Shown here: piece after piece, positions 1-8,788 of the stretch
How the letters are laid out: every line of letters begins with the position of its first letter
Numbering within the stretch: the stretch's first letter is position 1
Source: Actinomadura sp. NBRC 104412
GTDB taxonomy: Bacteria; Actinomycetota; Actinomycetes; Streptosporangiales; Streptosporangiaceae
Direction of reading: 5' to 3'
Assembly: GCF_030269515.1 (NCBI RefSeq)
Contig: NZ_BSTM01000017.1
Span: 90,299 to 154,298 of the forward strand
Length of the DNA stretch: 64,000 bases
Notes under the pieces: generated by a model
The model's database searches: none
What the model saw: the letters and a program-made list of their open reading frames with translations, nothing else
What the model was told of the DNA's origin: nothing
Program-made: the position numbers and the translations under genes

Positions 1-1112
1 ACATCCGTGACCTGGCGGAGGCGCTGATCGGCCTCGGCCACCAGGTGTCGGTGATCGCGCCGGCCGACGACGACACGCCGCTGGAGCCGTTCGTGGTGCC
101 GGCGGGCCGGGCGGTCCCCGTGCCCTACAACGGCTCCGTGGGACGGGTGGCGTTCGGGTTCCTGTCGGCGGGCCGGGTCCGGCGGTGGATCAACGAGGGC
201 GGGTTCGACGTGCTGCACGTCCACGAGCCCGCCGCGCCGTCGCTGGGCATCCTGGCCTGCTGGGCGGCGGACGGCCCGATCGTGGGCACCTTCCACGCCT
301 CGTACCAGAAGTCGCGGCTGGTGTCGGTGACCGCGCCCATCCTGCAGAGCGCCCTGGAGAAGATCACCGGCCGGATCGCGGTGTCGGAGGCGGCCCGCAA
401 GACGCTGGTGGAGCACCTGGGCGGCGACGCGGTGCTGATCCCCAACGGGGTCGCCACCGAGCGGTACGCGATGGCCGACCCGCTACCGGGCTGGAAGGGC
501 CGCACGGACGGGGAGGACGGCGCCCGCGACGGCTCCGGCGGCGCGCTGGGCTTCCTCGGCCGGATGGACGAGCCGCGCAAGGGGCTGCCGGTGCTGCTGC
601 GCGCGTTCGAGATCCTGGGCCGCGAGCGTCCGGGGCTGCGGCTGCTGCTGGCCGGGCCGGGCGACGCGAGCGACGTGCGGGCGAAGGTGTCGCCCGAGCT
701 GCGCGACCGGGTGGTGATCCTGGGCATGGTCAGCGAGGAGGACAAGGTCCGCGCCTACCACTCGGTGGACGTGTTCGTGGCGCCCAACCTGGGCGGGGAG
801 AGCTTCGGGATCGTGCTGGCAGAGGCGATGTCGGCGGGGGCGCCGATCCTGGCCAGCGACATCGAGGCGTTCGACCGGGTGCTGCTGGGCGGCCGGGCCG
901 GGGCGCTGTTCCCCGTCGGGGACCACAAGGCGCTGGCAGCGGCGGCGGGCGAGCTGCTGGACGATCCGGCCCGGCGCAAGCAGCTCTCGGCCGAGGCGCG
1001 CGCCGCCGTCCGCCGCTACGACTGGTCCGCGGTGGCGCGGGACGTGCTGCGGGTGTACGAGACCGTGGCGCTGGACGGCACCGGGGTCGTCGAGTCCGGT
1101 CTCGGGGCCTGA
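1..1112 (+). CDS. pimA: PimA: phosphatidylinositol alpha-mannosyltransferase (5' end outside window)
   Basis: The GT4 glycosyltransferase transfers mannose from GDP-mannose to phosphatidylinositol at the inner face of the membrane, the first step of PIM synthesis. The open frame already runs at base 3 (IRDLAEALIGLGH...), so about 15-20 N-terminal residues, including the usual glycine-rich start, lie left of the window; 369 residues are visible. The family signature VPAGRAVPVPYNGSV, the GT-B hinge region and the C-terminal donor site ESFGIVLAEAMSAG with its EX7E glutamates are all present. The stop codon overlaps the next start (TGATG), so the two genes are probably coupled. The family is clear; only the N-terminus is missing. 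Confidence 0.9.
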   Translation, partial: IRDLAEALIGLGHQVSVIAPADDDTPLEPFVVPAGRAVPVPYNGSVGRVAFGFLSAGRVRRWINEGGFDVLHVHEPAAPSLGILACWAADGPIVGTFHASYQKSRLVSVTAPILQSALEKITGRIAVSEAARKTLVEHLGGDAVLIPNGVATERYAMADPLPGWKGRTDGEDGARDGSGGALGFLGRMDEPRKGLPVLLRAFEILGRERPGLRLLLAGPGDASDVRAKVSPELRDRVVILGMVSEEDKVRAYHSVDVFVAPNLGGESFGIVLAEAMSAGAPILASDIEAFDRVLLGGRAGALFPVGDHKALAAAAGELLDDPARRKQLSAEARAAVRRYDWSAVARDVLRVYETVALDGTGVVESGLGA

Positions 1113-1669
1113 TGGCCGGGACCATGCTCTACGACTGGATCATCGACGTCCTGTTCTGGGTCGCCGTCGCCTTCCTCGTCGCCGTGTACGTCTCCTGGCG
1201 GGCGACCCGGCTGGACCGCCTGCACGTCCGGGTGGAGACGGCGCGGGCGGCGCTGGACGCGGCTTTGGTGCGGCGCGCGGCGGTCGCGCTGGAGCTGGCG
1301 GCCTCGCGGCTGCTGGACCCGGCCACCAGCCTGGTGCTGGCCACCGCGGCGCACGAGGCCCGTACCGCGGACGCCGAGTCGCGCGAGTTCGCCGAGAGCG
1401 ATCTGTCCCGTGCGCTGCGCGCGGTCGTCGACCAGCCCGACTTCGCCGACACCCTCAAGGCCAAGGGCGACGGGGAGGTGGTGCTGGACGAGCTGGGCGG
1501 GGCCGCGGCCAAGGTCGTCTACGCCCGCAGGTTCTACAACGACGCGGTGGCGCAGGCGCGGACGGCCCGGCGCAAGACGCTGATCCGGGTGCTGCCGCTG
1601 GCCGGGCGGGCGCCGCTCCCGGACTTCTTCGAGATCGACGACGACCCGCCGCTGGCCCTGCGCGGCTGA
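1112..1669 (+). CDS. Small membrane-anchored protein next to pimA, unknown function
   Basis: This 185-residue protein starts at an ATG that overlaps the pimA stop by one base. One strong membrane segment (about residues 8-25, DVLFWVAVAFLVAVYVSW) is followed by a charged, Ala/Arg/Glu-rich helical stretch likely to form coiled coil, and an acidic proline-containing tail (DFFEIDDDPP). The layout (one N-terminal TM, cytosolic helices) recalls LemA-type proteins, but I cannot confirm that family. The coupling to pimA suggests co-expression with PIM synthesis; a direct role in the pathway is only inference. Confidence 0.75.
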   Translation: MAGTMLYDWIIDVLFWVAVAFLVAVYVSWRATRLDRLHVRVETARAALDAALVRRAAVALELAASRLLDPATSLVLATAAHEARTADAESREFAESDLSRALRAVVDQPDFADTLKAKGDGEVVLDELGGAAAKVVYARRFYNDAVAQARTARRKTLIRVLPLAGRAPLPDFFEIDDDPPLALRG

Positions 1670-1827
1670 CCCCCGCCGCTCACGGCGCGATGGGCGAGTC
1701 GACCGGAGGGTAACCGAACGCCCCCTCTCCGGTGACGCCCACCAGGCCGGTCAACGGGGTTGAACCCGGACAAAGCTCACGTCCGTATTCGCTACCCTCG
1801 GGCCCATCCGCCAAGGGAGGGTAAAGC

Positions 1828-2874
1828 GTGCGTAACGTACGGTCACCGCTGCGGGGCCAGGGGACCCCCGGACGCGTGGGGGCCGGGGTCGGCGCCCTGG
1901 TCCTGGGGTGCGCCCTGGCGTCCTGTTCGAGCGCGGGACCCGAGCCGGCCATGCCGCCCAGCGCGGCGGCCCCGCAGGCCGGCGCGTCCACGACCACCGC
2001 TCCCGCCACCCACCCCTTCACGGGCGGCCGGCGGGGCGTGGACAACCCGGTGCTCGCCGTGAAGATCGAGAACACCCGGAACGCGCTGCCGCAGACGGGG
2101 GTGCGCTCGGCCGACATCGTGTACGTGGAGCAGGTCGAGGGCGGCCAGACCCGGCTGATGGCGGTGTACTCGTCCAGGCTGCCCGCGCGGGTGGGGCCGG
2201 TCCGCAGCGCCCGCATCTCCGACCTGCACATCCTGCCGCAGTTCGGGCGCCCGGCGTTCGCGTTCTCCGGCGTCCAGAGCAAGATGAAGAAGTACGTGGC
2301 GCAGGCCCCGGTGTACGACATCTCCGAGGAGAAGGCGGGCGGCGCCTACTACCGCTTCGGCCCCAAACCGGCCCCCTACAACCTCTACGCCGACCCTGAA
2401 GCCCTGCTGAAGCGCGCTCCCAAGGCCGAGGGGCCGCGCGACATCGGTTTCCGCTTCGGCGAGGCCCCACCGGGCGGCACGCCCACCAAGACCTTCACGG
2501 CGCGCTGGCCGTCCACCCGGATGGCCTTCACCTGGTCGGCCAAGCAGAAGCGGTGGCTGGCGTCCCACGACGGGCGCGTGGACACCGCGGCCGAGGGCGG
2601 CGTGCTCGGCGGGCAGACCGTCGTCATCCAGTACGCCCGGACCACCCGGTCGCAGTTCCACGACTTCCTGGGCAACTACACCCCGGAGATCAAGACGACG
2701 GGCACCGGCCGCGCCATCGTCCTGCGCGACGGCAGGTCCTACGAGACGACCTGGTCGCGGCCGTCGGAGGACCAGGGGACGACCTTCACCACCGCCGACG
2801 GCAGGCCGATGACGTTCGCCCGCGGCCAGGTCTGGGTGGTGCTCGTCAACGACGGCAAGCCCCGCATCCCCTAG
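1828..2874 (+). CDS. DUF3048 (YerB-like) secreted lipoprotein
   Basis: This 348-residue exported lipoprotein starts at GTG 1828, with AGGGAGG-type Shine-Dalgarno bases at 1814-1820. The signal peptide ends in a lipobox, LASC (Cys about residue 32), followed by a Ser/Pro/Thr linker. The N-terminal DUF3048 domain (about 55-190) carries NPVLAVKIEN, SADIVYVEQVEGGQTRL and GPVRSARISDL; the C-terminal domain holds FTWSAKQKRWL and the terminal RGQVWVVLVNDG strand. The family (Bacillus YerB) has no established activity. It stands alone between pimA and pdxS. Confidence 0.85.
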   Translation: MRNVRSPLRGQGTPGRVGAGVGALVLGCALASCSSAGPEPAMPPSAAAPQAGASTTTAPATHPFTGGRRGVDNPVLAVKIENTRNALPQTGVRSADIVYVEQVEGGQTRLMAVYSSRLPARVGPVRSARISDLHILPQFGRPAFAFSGVQSKMKKYVAQAPVYDISEEKAGGAYYRFGPKPAPYNLYADPEALLKRAPKAEGPRDIGFRFGEAPPGGTPTKTFTARWPSTRMAFTWSAKQKRWLASHDGRVDTAAEGGVLGGQTVVIQYARTTRSQFHDFLGNYTPEIKTTGTGRAIVLRDGRSYETTWSRPSEDQGTTFTTADGRPMTFARGQVWVVLVNDGKPRIP

Positions 2875-2992
2875 CGCGTCCCCTGGCAGGGCAGTCGGCG
2901 CCGGGCCGCCGGGGGTGGCCGGTCCTGGAATAGGACGAGCACGCAATACGATGGACTTTCCGACCCATCATCAGTTCACGTGAGGTAGGCCC

Positions 2993-3925
2993 GTGTCCAC
3001 TCCCACTCCCGCCACCCCGGCCAGCAGCGAGACCGCCAGCGCGCCCGCCACCGGGACCGCCCGGGTCAAGCGCGGCATGGCCGAGATGCTCAAGGGCGGC
3101 GTGATCATGGACGTGGTCACGCCGGAGCAGGCCAAGATCGCCGAGGACGCCGGCGCGGTCGCCGTGATGGCCCTGGAGCGGGTGCCCGCCGACATCCGCG
3201 CCGAGGGCGGCATCTCCCGGATGAGCGACCCCGACATGATCGAGGGCATCATCTCCGCGGTGTCCATCCCGGTGATGGCCAAGGCCAGGATCGGGCACTT
3301 CGTCGAGGCCCAGGTGCTGCAGTCGCTCGGCGTCGACTACGTGGACGAGTCCGAGGTGCTGACCCCGGCCGACTACGAGAACCACATCGACAAGTGGGCG
3401 TTCACCGTCCCGTTCGTGTGCGGCGCCACCAACCTGGGCGAGGCGCTGCGCCGCATCACCGAGGGCGCGGCGATGATCCGGTCCAAGGGCGAGGCCGGGA
3501 CCGGCGACGTCTCCAACGCCACCACGCACATGCGCAGGATCCGCGCCGAGATCCGCCGCCTCCAGTCGCTGCCCGAGGACGAGCTGTACGTCGCCGCCAA
3601 GGAGCTCCAGGCCCCGTACGAGCTGGTCAAGGAGGTCGCGGAGCTGGGCAAGCTGCCGGTGGTGCTGTTCACCGCGGGCGGCATCGCCACCCCGGCGGAC
3701 GCCGCGATGATGATGCAGCTGGGCGCCGAGGGCGTGTTCGTCGGCTCGGGCATCTTCAAGTCCGGCGACCCGGCCAAGCGCGCCAAGGCCATCGTCGAGG
3801 CGACCACCTTCCACGACGACCCGGACGTGATCGCCAAGGTGTCGCGCGGCCTGGGCGAGGCCATGGTCGGCATCAACGTCGCCTCCCTGGGCGAGGACCA
3901 GAAGTTCGCCCACCGCGGCTGGTGA
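2993..3925 (+). CDS. pdxS: Pyridoxal 5'-phosphate synthase, lyase subunit PdxS
   Basis: PdxS condenses ribose 5-phosphate, glyceraldehyde 3-phosphate and PdxT-derived ammonia into PLP. The 310-residue protein has a Ser/Thr/Ala-rich N-terminal extension of about 20 residues before the conserved VKRGMAEMLKGGVIMDVV. The catalytic lysine regions PVMAKARIGHFVEA and the phosphate loop KGEAGTGDVSNATTH are intact, as is the C-terminal GIFKSGDPAKRA. The start is GTG 2993. Its partner pdxT lies 940 bp downstream, separated by one gene. Confidence 0.96.
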   Translation: MSTPTPATPASSETASAPATGTARVKRGMAEMLKGGVIMDVVTPEQAKIAEDAGAVAVMALERVPADIRAEGGISRMSDPDMIEGIISAVSIPVMAKARIGHFVEAQVLQSLGVDYVDESEVLTPADYENHIDKWAFTVPFVCGATNLGEALRRITEGAAMIRSKGEAGTGDVSNATTHMRRIRAEIRRLQSLPEDELYVAAKELQAPYELVKEVAELGKLPVVLFTAGGIATPADAAMMMQLGAEGVFVGSGIFKSGDPAKRAKAIVEATTFHDDPDVIAKVSRGLGEAMVGINVASLGEDQKFAHRGW

Positions 3926-3933
3926 GCCCGGAG

Positions 3934-3953
3934 GCCCGCGCACGCGCGCGGGC
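3934..3953 (+). terminator. GC hairpin after pdxS
   Basis: An 8-bp perfect stem (GCCCGCGC at 3934-3941 with GCGCGGGC at 3946-3953) and a 4-base loop follow the pdxS stop by 8 bases. There is no U-run, as is common for actinomycete terminators. Confidence 0.5.
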
Positions 3954-4090
3954 TGACCGGATGGTTACTTCGGACGCACTCCCGCCCGCCGCCCTCCCCA
4001 ACCCGCCCGCCAGGGTTTACGCTGGCACGCGCGGTCGCAGGGGGAGGAGCGGGCCCCGGGCGTCAGGGCGGCCGTGGAAGGGACGTGCTC

Positions 4091-4732
4091 ATGGCGTGGT
4101 CGGTCGCGCTGGCCTGTGCGAGTTCCGGTGATCCCGCGGGGGTCTTCCGGCCGGGTCTGGGCCCCGACCCCGATCCCGAGGCGGCGGCGCGGCTGGCCCG
4201 CGGGCTCTACCCCGCCGCCACCCTCACCGAGACCGGCGACACCGTCCTGGACTTCGCGCTGTGGCCGTACGAGGACGAGCTGTTCGTCGGCGCCTTCGAC
4301 CGCGCGCTGCTGGTCTGCGACCGGCGGCTGTTCGGCCTGGACGAGGACGCCCGCAGGATCGCCGACCGGACCGCCGCGGCGCTGCCCGGCGCGCGCTGCG
4401 GGGTGCTGGTCCTGCACAGCGTGATCTCCGGCTGCTGGTTCCGCTGGTACGAGGCGGGCGCGCTGCGCCGCGACGTGTTCGTCACCGCCGAGGACGGCGT
4501 GGTCGTCGACCAGGGCGCCAGGCTCGCCGCCGAGGCGCCGTTCTGGAAGGCCCTGGACGACCTGGGCGGCGACGGGCCGGACGGGGCGCGCGACGTCCCG
4601 CTGCCGTTCGACCAGGAGGAGTTCGGGCTGGCGCTGGCCGAGGCGCACATGTTCGGCCGCGGCATCGCCGAGCGCGGCGACGACGGCTTCCTCCCCTTGG
4701 AGCTTCCGCTACGCCGGTTCAAGCTGAGCTGA
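4091..4732 (+). CDS. DUF6928-like protein between pdxS and pdxT
   Basis: This is a 213-residue soluble protein. I take ATG 4091 because GGAAGGGA (4076-4083) sits seven bases before it; GTG 4085 is too close. It resembles the actinobacterial DUF6928 group: an N-terminal strand plus a segment with arginine pairs (ARLARGLYP), the central LVLHSVISGCWFRWYEAG and the late PLPFDQEEFGLALAEAHMFG. No catalytic motif is evident. The family is from memory of its layout. Its place between the two PLP-synthase genes may be incidental, as no PLP chemistry is visible. Confidence 0.65.
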   Translation: MAWSVALACASSGDPAGVFRPGLGPDPDPEAAARLARGLYPAATLTETGDTVLDFALWPYEDELFVGAFDRALLVCDRRLFGLDEDARRIADRTAAALPGARCGVLVLHSVISGCWFRWYEAGALRRDVFVTAEDGVVVDQGARLAAEAPFWKALDDLGGDGPDGARDVPLPFDQEEFGLALAEAHMFGRGIAERGDDGFLPLELPLRRFKLS

Positions 4733-4866
4733 CGCCCCGTCGCAGCCTGCCGCGTGGGAAGACCCACGCGTGCTGGGAACGTTGTAACCACCGTCTAGGG
4801 TTTGACGCGGAACCCTGACGGTCCCTTCGCGCCATCCTTGAGCCGATCTTCCTGGAAGGTTCTCTC

Positions 4867-5487
4867 GTGACCACTGCTGTGCCCACCATCGGCGTTCTGG
4901 CCTTGCAGGGCGACGTGCGCGAGCACGCCCGTGCCCTGGAGGGCGCCGGAGCGCGCGCCGTGCCGGTGCGCCGCCCCGAGGAACTGGAGCGGGTGGACGC
5001 GCTGGTCGTCCCGGGCGGCGAGTCCACCACCATGTGGCGGCTGGCACGCACCTTCGAGCTGCTGGAACCGCTGCGCAAGCGGATCGAGGCGGGCATGCCC
5101 GCCTACGGCTCCTGCGCGGGCATGATCATGCTGGCGGACCGGGTGCTGGACGGCGTCGAGGGCCAGGAGACCATCGGCGGCATCGACATGACGGTGCGCC
5201 GCAACGCGTTCGGCCGCCAGGTCGACTCGTTCGAGACCTCCGTTCCGCTGGAGGGCATGGGCGACGCGCCGTTCCACGCCGTCTTCATCCGCGCCCCCTG
5301 GGTCGAGTCGGTCGGCGACGGCGTCCAGGTGATCGGGCGGGCCGAGGGCGGCCCGAACATCGGTAGGATCGTCGCCGTCCGCCAAGGCCGCCTGATGGCG
5401 ACCGCGTTCCATCCCGAACTGACGGGCGACCACCGCGTGCACCACTACTTCGCCGATCTGGTGCGCCGGGCGATGGAGGAGGAGTAA
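4867..5487 (+). CDS. pdxT: Pyridoxal 5'-phosphate synthase, glutaminase subunit PdxT
   Basis: This class I glutamine amidotransferase (206 residues) supplies ammonia to PdxS. The GTG start is at 4867. Visible motifs are IGVLALQGDVREH at the N-terminus, the oxyanion loop PGGESTTM, the nucleophile elbow YGSCAGMIML and the His-Glu pair in FHPELTGD. The gene is followed after only four bases by yebC, so the two are very likely co-transcribed. Confidence 0.96.
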   Translation: MTTAVPTIGVLALQGDVREHARALEGAGARAVPVRRPEELERVDALVVPGGESTTMWRLARTFELLEPLRKRIEAGMPAYGSCAGMIMLADRVLDGVEGQETIGGIDMTVRRNAFGRQVDSFETSVPLEGMGDAPFHAVFIRAPWVESVGDGVQVIGRAEGGPNIGRIVAVRQGRLMATAFHPELTGDHRVHHYFADLVRRAMEEE

Positions 5488-5491
5488 GCGA

Positions 5492-6244
5492 ATGTCCGGC
5501 CATTCCAAATGGGCGACCACCAAGCACAAGAAGGCGGCCCTCGACGCCAAGCGGGGCAAGCTCTTCGCCAAGCTGATCAAGAACATCGAGGTCGCGGCCC
5601 GCACCGGCGGCGGCGACCCGGACGCCAACCCCACGCTCTACGACGCGATCTTCAAGGCGAAGAAGAACTCCGTCCCCAACGACAACATCGAGCGCGCGCG
5701 CAAGCGCGGCGCCGGTGAGGAGGCGGGCGGCGCCGACTGGCAGAACATCACCTACGAGGGGTACGCGCCCGGAGGCGTGGCCCTGCTGGTGGAGTGCCTC
5801 ACCGACAACCGCAACCGCGCCGCGTCCGAGGTGCGGGTGGCCCTCACCCGCAACGGCGGCTCGCTGGCCGACCCCGGCTCGGTGTCCTACCTGTTCAACA
5901 GGAAGGGCGTGGTGATCGTCCCGAAGGCGGGCACCACCGAGGACGAGGTGATGATGGCCGTCCTGGACGCCGGCGCCGAGGAGGTCAACGACCTGGGCGA
6001 GAACTTCGAGATCGTTTGCGAGGCCGGCGACCTGCTGAGCGTCCGCACGGCCCTGCAGGAGGCCGGGATCGACTACGAGTCGGCCGACTCCAGCTGGCTG
6101 CCCAGCGTCTCGGTCCCGCTGGACGAGGAGACCGCCAAGAAGGTCTTCCGGCTGATCGAGGCCCTGGAGGACTCCGACGACGTGCAGGACGTCTGGGCCA
6201 ACTTCGACGTCTCCGACGAGGTCCTGGCGGCCATCGACGCCTGA
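5492..6244 (+). CDS. yebC: YebC/PmpR family protein
   Basis: This 250-residue TACO1/YebC protein begins MSGHSKWATTKHKKAALDAKRGKLF, which is diagnostic, and continues through the NVPNDNIERA-like region (SVPNDNIERARKRG) and the acidic third domain. The family was long called a transcription regulator; later work links members to relief of ribosome stalling. It is four bases after pdxT and upstream of the ruv genes, a synteny shared by many actinobacteria. Confidence 0.95.
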   Translation: MSGHSKWATTKHKKAALDAKRGKLFAKLIKNIEVAARTGGGDPDANPTLYDAIFKAKKNSVPNDNIERARKRGAGEEAGGADWQNITYEGYAPGGVALLVECLTDNRNRAASEVRVALTRNGGSLADPGSVSYLFNRKGVVIVPKAGTTEDEVMMAVLDAGAEEVNDLGENFEIVCEAGDLLSVRTALQEAGIDYESADSSWLPSVSVPLDEETAKKVFRLIEALEDSDDVQDVWANFDVSDEVLAAIDA

Positions 6245-6295
6245 TCGGCCGGACGCCCGGTCGAGATCGCGTGTGCCGCCCGCGGGCCGGTGGCG

Positions 6296-6301
6296 TAGTT
6301 T
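6296..6301 (+). promoter_or_regulatory. -10 box of a leaderless promoter for the Eis-like gene
   Basis: TAGTTT (TANNNT form) lies seven bases before ATG 6309, and no Shine-Dalgarno sequence precedes that ATG. This is the spacing expected when transcription begins at the start codon. Confidence 0.5.
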
Positions 6302-6308
6302 CGTCTGC

Positions 6309-7463
6309 ATGGAAATCCGGGTGCTGGACGCTGAGAGCGTCGACGACCTCCGCGATCTGTGGTCCCGGTCCTTCGGGGCCATGTCGGACGCGACCTGGGC
6401 GCGTTCGCGCATGCTCGGGGAACTCCTCGTCCGGTCCGGGCGCCAGTACGGCGGTTACGAGAACGGCCGGCCGGTCGCCATGGCCCGGATCTATGACATG
6501 GCGCAGTGGTGGCACGGCCGCGCCGTGTCCATGGGCGGCGTCTGCGGTGTCGCCGTCGCCCCCGAGGCGCGCGGGCGCGGAATCGGCCGCGAGCTCGTTC
6601 AGGACGTGCTGGAACGCTGCGCCGCGTTCGGGCACCCGCTCTCGGTGCTGTATCCCGCGACCGCACCGCTCTACCGCTCCTTCGGCTGGGAACTGGCGGG
6701 CGCCATGCACCAGGCCGCGTTCCCGGCCGAGGCGCTACGCGGCTTCGGTTCCGGGTCGCCGGTCGAACTCCGCCGCGCGGGGCCTGACGACGCCGCCGAG
6801 ATCGCCGAGATCATCCGGAGGGTGCACCGGGACGCGCGCAGCAGCGGCCCCATCGACTGGGGCGAGGACGCCTGGCGGATCTTCCTGGCGGAGGGCGACG
6901 ACGACTACGTCTACCTCGCCGAGGACGGTGTCCTCGACTACCACTGGGGCGAGGGCGGTACGTCCCTTGAGGTGGACACGCTGGTCGCGGGTTCGGCGGA
7001 GACCCTGCGCGCGCTGTGGGGCATCGTCGGCTCCGGCTCGTCGGTCGCCAAGCAGGTGCGGGCGTGCCTGTCGCCGCACGACCCGGTGTTCTGGCTCACC
7101 AAAGAGCGCGGGGACGGGTGGCGAGAGCTGGACCGCTGGATGCTGCGCGTGGTGAACGCGCCCGCCGCGATCGAGGCCCGCGGTTACCCGGCCGGGGTGT
7201 CGGCCGAAGTCCTCCTGGAGATCGACGACCCGTGGATGCGCGCCAACTCCGGCTTCTGGTGGCTGGTCGTCAAGGACGGCCAGGGACGCCTGGAGCGCGC
7301 CGCCGAGTCCCGTTCCGCCGTGCGTGTGGGGCCGCGCGGCCTGGCCGCTCTCTACGCGGGCGTGCCCAGCGCCACGCTGCGCGGCGCCGGGCTGCTCGAC
7401 GGCCACGTCCCCGTCCTGGACTCGGTCTTCGCCGCCGCCCCCTTCACACTCGACTCCTTCTGA
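6309..7463 (+). CDS. Eis-like GNAT N-acetyltransferase
   Basis: The 384-residue protein has the three-part Eis layout. An N-terminal GNAT fold has the acetyl-CoA loop VAPEARGRGIGREL (about 80-93); a second, degenerate GNAT domain follows; the C-terminal SCP2-like domain ends at FAAAPFTLDSF, where the terminal carboxylate acts as a general base in the family. Relatives acetylate aminoglycosides and other amines; the substrate here is unknown. ATG 6309 is chosen for the leaderless promoter signal and the family start MEIRVLD. Confidence 0.85.
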   Translation: MEIRVLDAESVDDLRDLWSRSFGAMSDATWARSRMLGELLVRSGRQYGGYENGRPVAMARIYDMAQWWHGRAVSMGGVCGVAVAPEARGRGIGRELVQDVLERCAAFGHPLSVLYPATAPLYRSFGWELAGAMHQAAFPAEALRGFGSGSPVELRRAGPDDAAEIAEIIRRVHRDARSSGPIDWGEDAWRIFLAEGDDDYVYLAEDGVLDYHWGEGGTSLEVDTLVAGSAETLRALWGIVGSGSSVAKQVRACLSPHDPVFWLTKERGDGWRELDRWMLRVVNAPAAIEARGYPAGVSAEVLLEIDDPWMRANSGFWWLVVKDGQGRLERAAESRSAVRVGPRGLAALYAGVPSATLRGAGLLDGHVPVLDSVFAAAPFTLDSF

Positions 7464-7513
7464 GCCCACAGCTCGAGTTCGTCGCGCCGACACGGCCGCG
7501 CGATGCGGCACGA

Positions 7514-7536
7514 TTGTCCGCGGGGCCCGGTAGCGT
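7514..7536 (+). promoter_or_regulatory. RecA-independent (PafBC-type) damage promoter of ruvCAB
   Basis: TTGTCCGCG, exactly eight bases, then TAGCGT fits the mycobacterial RecA-NDp geometry (TTGTCRGTG-N8-TANNNT), with mismatches at the last bases of the upstream element. Predicted transcription starts near 7543, giving a leader of about 26 bases with GAAGGAG before GTG 7569. Confidence 0.6.
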
Positions 7537-7568
7537 GGCCCGCCGAACAGATGATCGAAGGAGCGCGC

Positions 7569-8120
7569 GTGCGGGTGATGGGCGTGGACCCCGGGCTCAC
7601 CAGGTGCGGGGCGGGCGTGGTCGACGGCGCGCCGGGCGCCCCGCTGCGGCTGGTGCGGGTCACGGTGGTCCGCACCGCGCCCGCCGACCCGGTCGCCACC
7701 CGGCTGCTGGGCATCGAGGCGGGCATCGAGGAGCTGATCGAGGAGCTGAGCCCGGACGTGGTCGCGGTGGAGCGCGTGTTCTCCCAGCACAACGTGCGCA
7801 CCGTGATGGGCACCGCCCAGGCCGCCGGGGTCGCGATGCTGGTCGCCGCCAGGCACGGCCTGCCGGTGGCCACGCACACGCCCAGCGAGGCCAAGGCCGC
7901 CCTCACCGGCAACGGCCGCGCGGACAAGGCACAGGTGGCCAACATGGTGACGCGGTTGCTCCGCCTCGACGGCCCGCCCAGGCCCGCCGACGCCGCCGAC
8001 GCCCTCGCCCTGGCCATCTGCCACGTGTGGCGCGGCGGTGCGCAGGCCCGGCTCACGGCGGCCCAGGCGGCGGCCCGGACGGCGCGGACTTCGCGGACGA
8101 GAGGAGGGGCGGCCCAGTGA
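7569..8120 (+). CDS. ruvC: Holliday junction endonuclease RuvC
   Basis: RuvC cuts Holliday junctions in complex with RuvAB. The 183-residue protein opens with the first catalytic Asp in MGVDPGLTRCGAG; further acidic residues lie in VAVERVFSQHN and the C-terminal DAADALALAICH. GTG 7569 is preferred over ATG 7551 because GAAGGAG (7557-7563) is five bases before it and the family starts here. Its last bases overlap the ruvA start (GTGA), so ruvCA are translationally coupled. Confidence 0.95.
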   Translation: MRVMGVDPGLTRCGAGVVDGAPGAPLRLVRVTVVRTAPADPVATRLLGIEAGIEELIEELSPDVVAVERVFSQHNVRTVMGTAQAAGVAMLVAARHGLPVATHTPSEAKAALTGNGRADKAQVANMVTRLLRLDGPPRPADAADALALAICHVWRGGAQARLTAAQAAARTARTSRTRGGAAQ

Positions 8121-8740
8121 TCGCCTTCGTCAGCGGCCGGGTGGCCGCGGCCGGGCCGGACGGCGCCGTCATCGACGTCCACGGCGTCGGCCTGTCCGTC
8201 CAGTGCACCCCCGCCACGCTCGCCGGCCTGCGGGTGGGCGACCACGCGACGGTCCCGACGTCGCTGGTGGTCCGGGAGGACTCGCTGACCCTGTTTGGGT
8301 TCGCCGACGACGACGAGCGGGCGGTGTTCGAGCTGCTCCAGACGGCCAGCGGGATCGGGCCCCGGTTGGCGCTGGCCATGCTGGCCGTCCACAGCCCCGA
8401 CGCGCTGCGCCGCGCCGTGGCCGCCGAGGACGTGACGGCCCTGACCAAGGTGCCCGGCATCGGCAAGAAGGGCGCGCAGCGGATCGTCCTGGAGCTGAGG
8501 GACCGCCTGGGCGCCCCCACCGGCGGCGACGGCGCCCTCGCCCCGCCGCCCGGCCAGGCCGCCGAGCAGTGGCGCGAGCAGGTGCACAGCGGCCTGATCA
8601 ACCTTGGCTGGTCCACCAGGGACGCCGACGCCGCGGTCGCCGCGGTCGCCGCCGACCTGGCCGCCGACGGGGCGGACGGTGCCGAGGTCCCGCCGGTGGC
8701 GGCCCTGCTGAAGTCCGCGCTCAGGAAGCTCGGCAAGTGA
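8117..8740 (+). CDS. ruvA: Holliday junction DNA helicase subunit RuvA
   Basis: RuvA binds the four-way junction and loads RuvB. This 207-residue protein has the N-terminal OB-fold (MIAFVSGRVAA to LFGFADDDERAVFELL), paired helix-hairpin-helix motifs (ASGIGPRLALAML and VPGIGKKGAQRIVLELR), an Ala/Pro linker and the C-terminal RuvB-binding domain (INLGWSTRDADAAV). It starts at GTG 8117 inside the ruvC stop. Confidence 0.95.
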   Translation: MIAFVSGRVAAAGPDGAVIDVHGVGLSVQCTPATLAGLRVGDHATVPTSLVVREDSLTLFGFADDDERAVFELLQTASGIGPRLALAMLAVHSPDALRRAVAAEDVTALTKVPGIGKKGAQRIVLELRDRLGAPTGGDGALAPPPGQAAEQWREQVHSGLINLGWSTRDADAAVAAVAADLAADGADGAEVPPVAALLKSALRKLGK

Positions 8741-8788
8741 CCGGCGGACGCACCGGATGCCCGGGGGCCGCCGCGGGGAGGCGAACCG

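Noticed and set aside
2350..2946. Frames opposite the DUF3048 gene
   Set aside because: Low-complexity shadows on the minus strand with no start signals.
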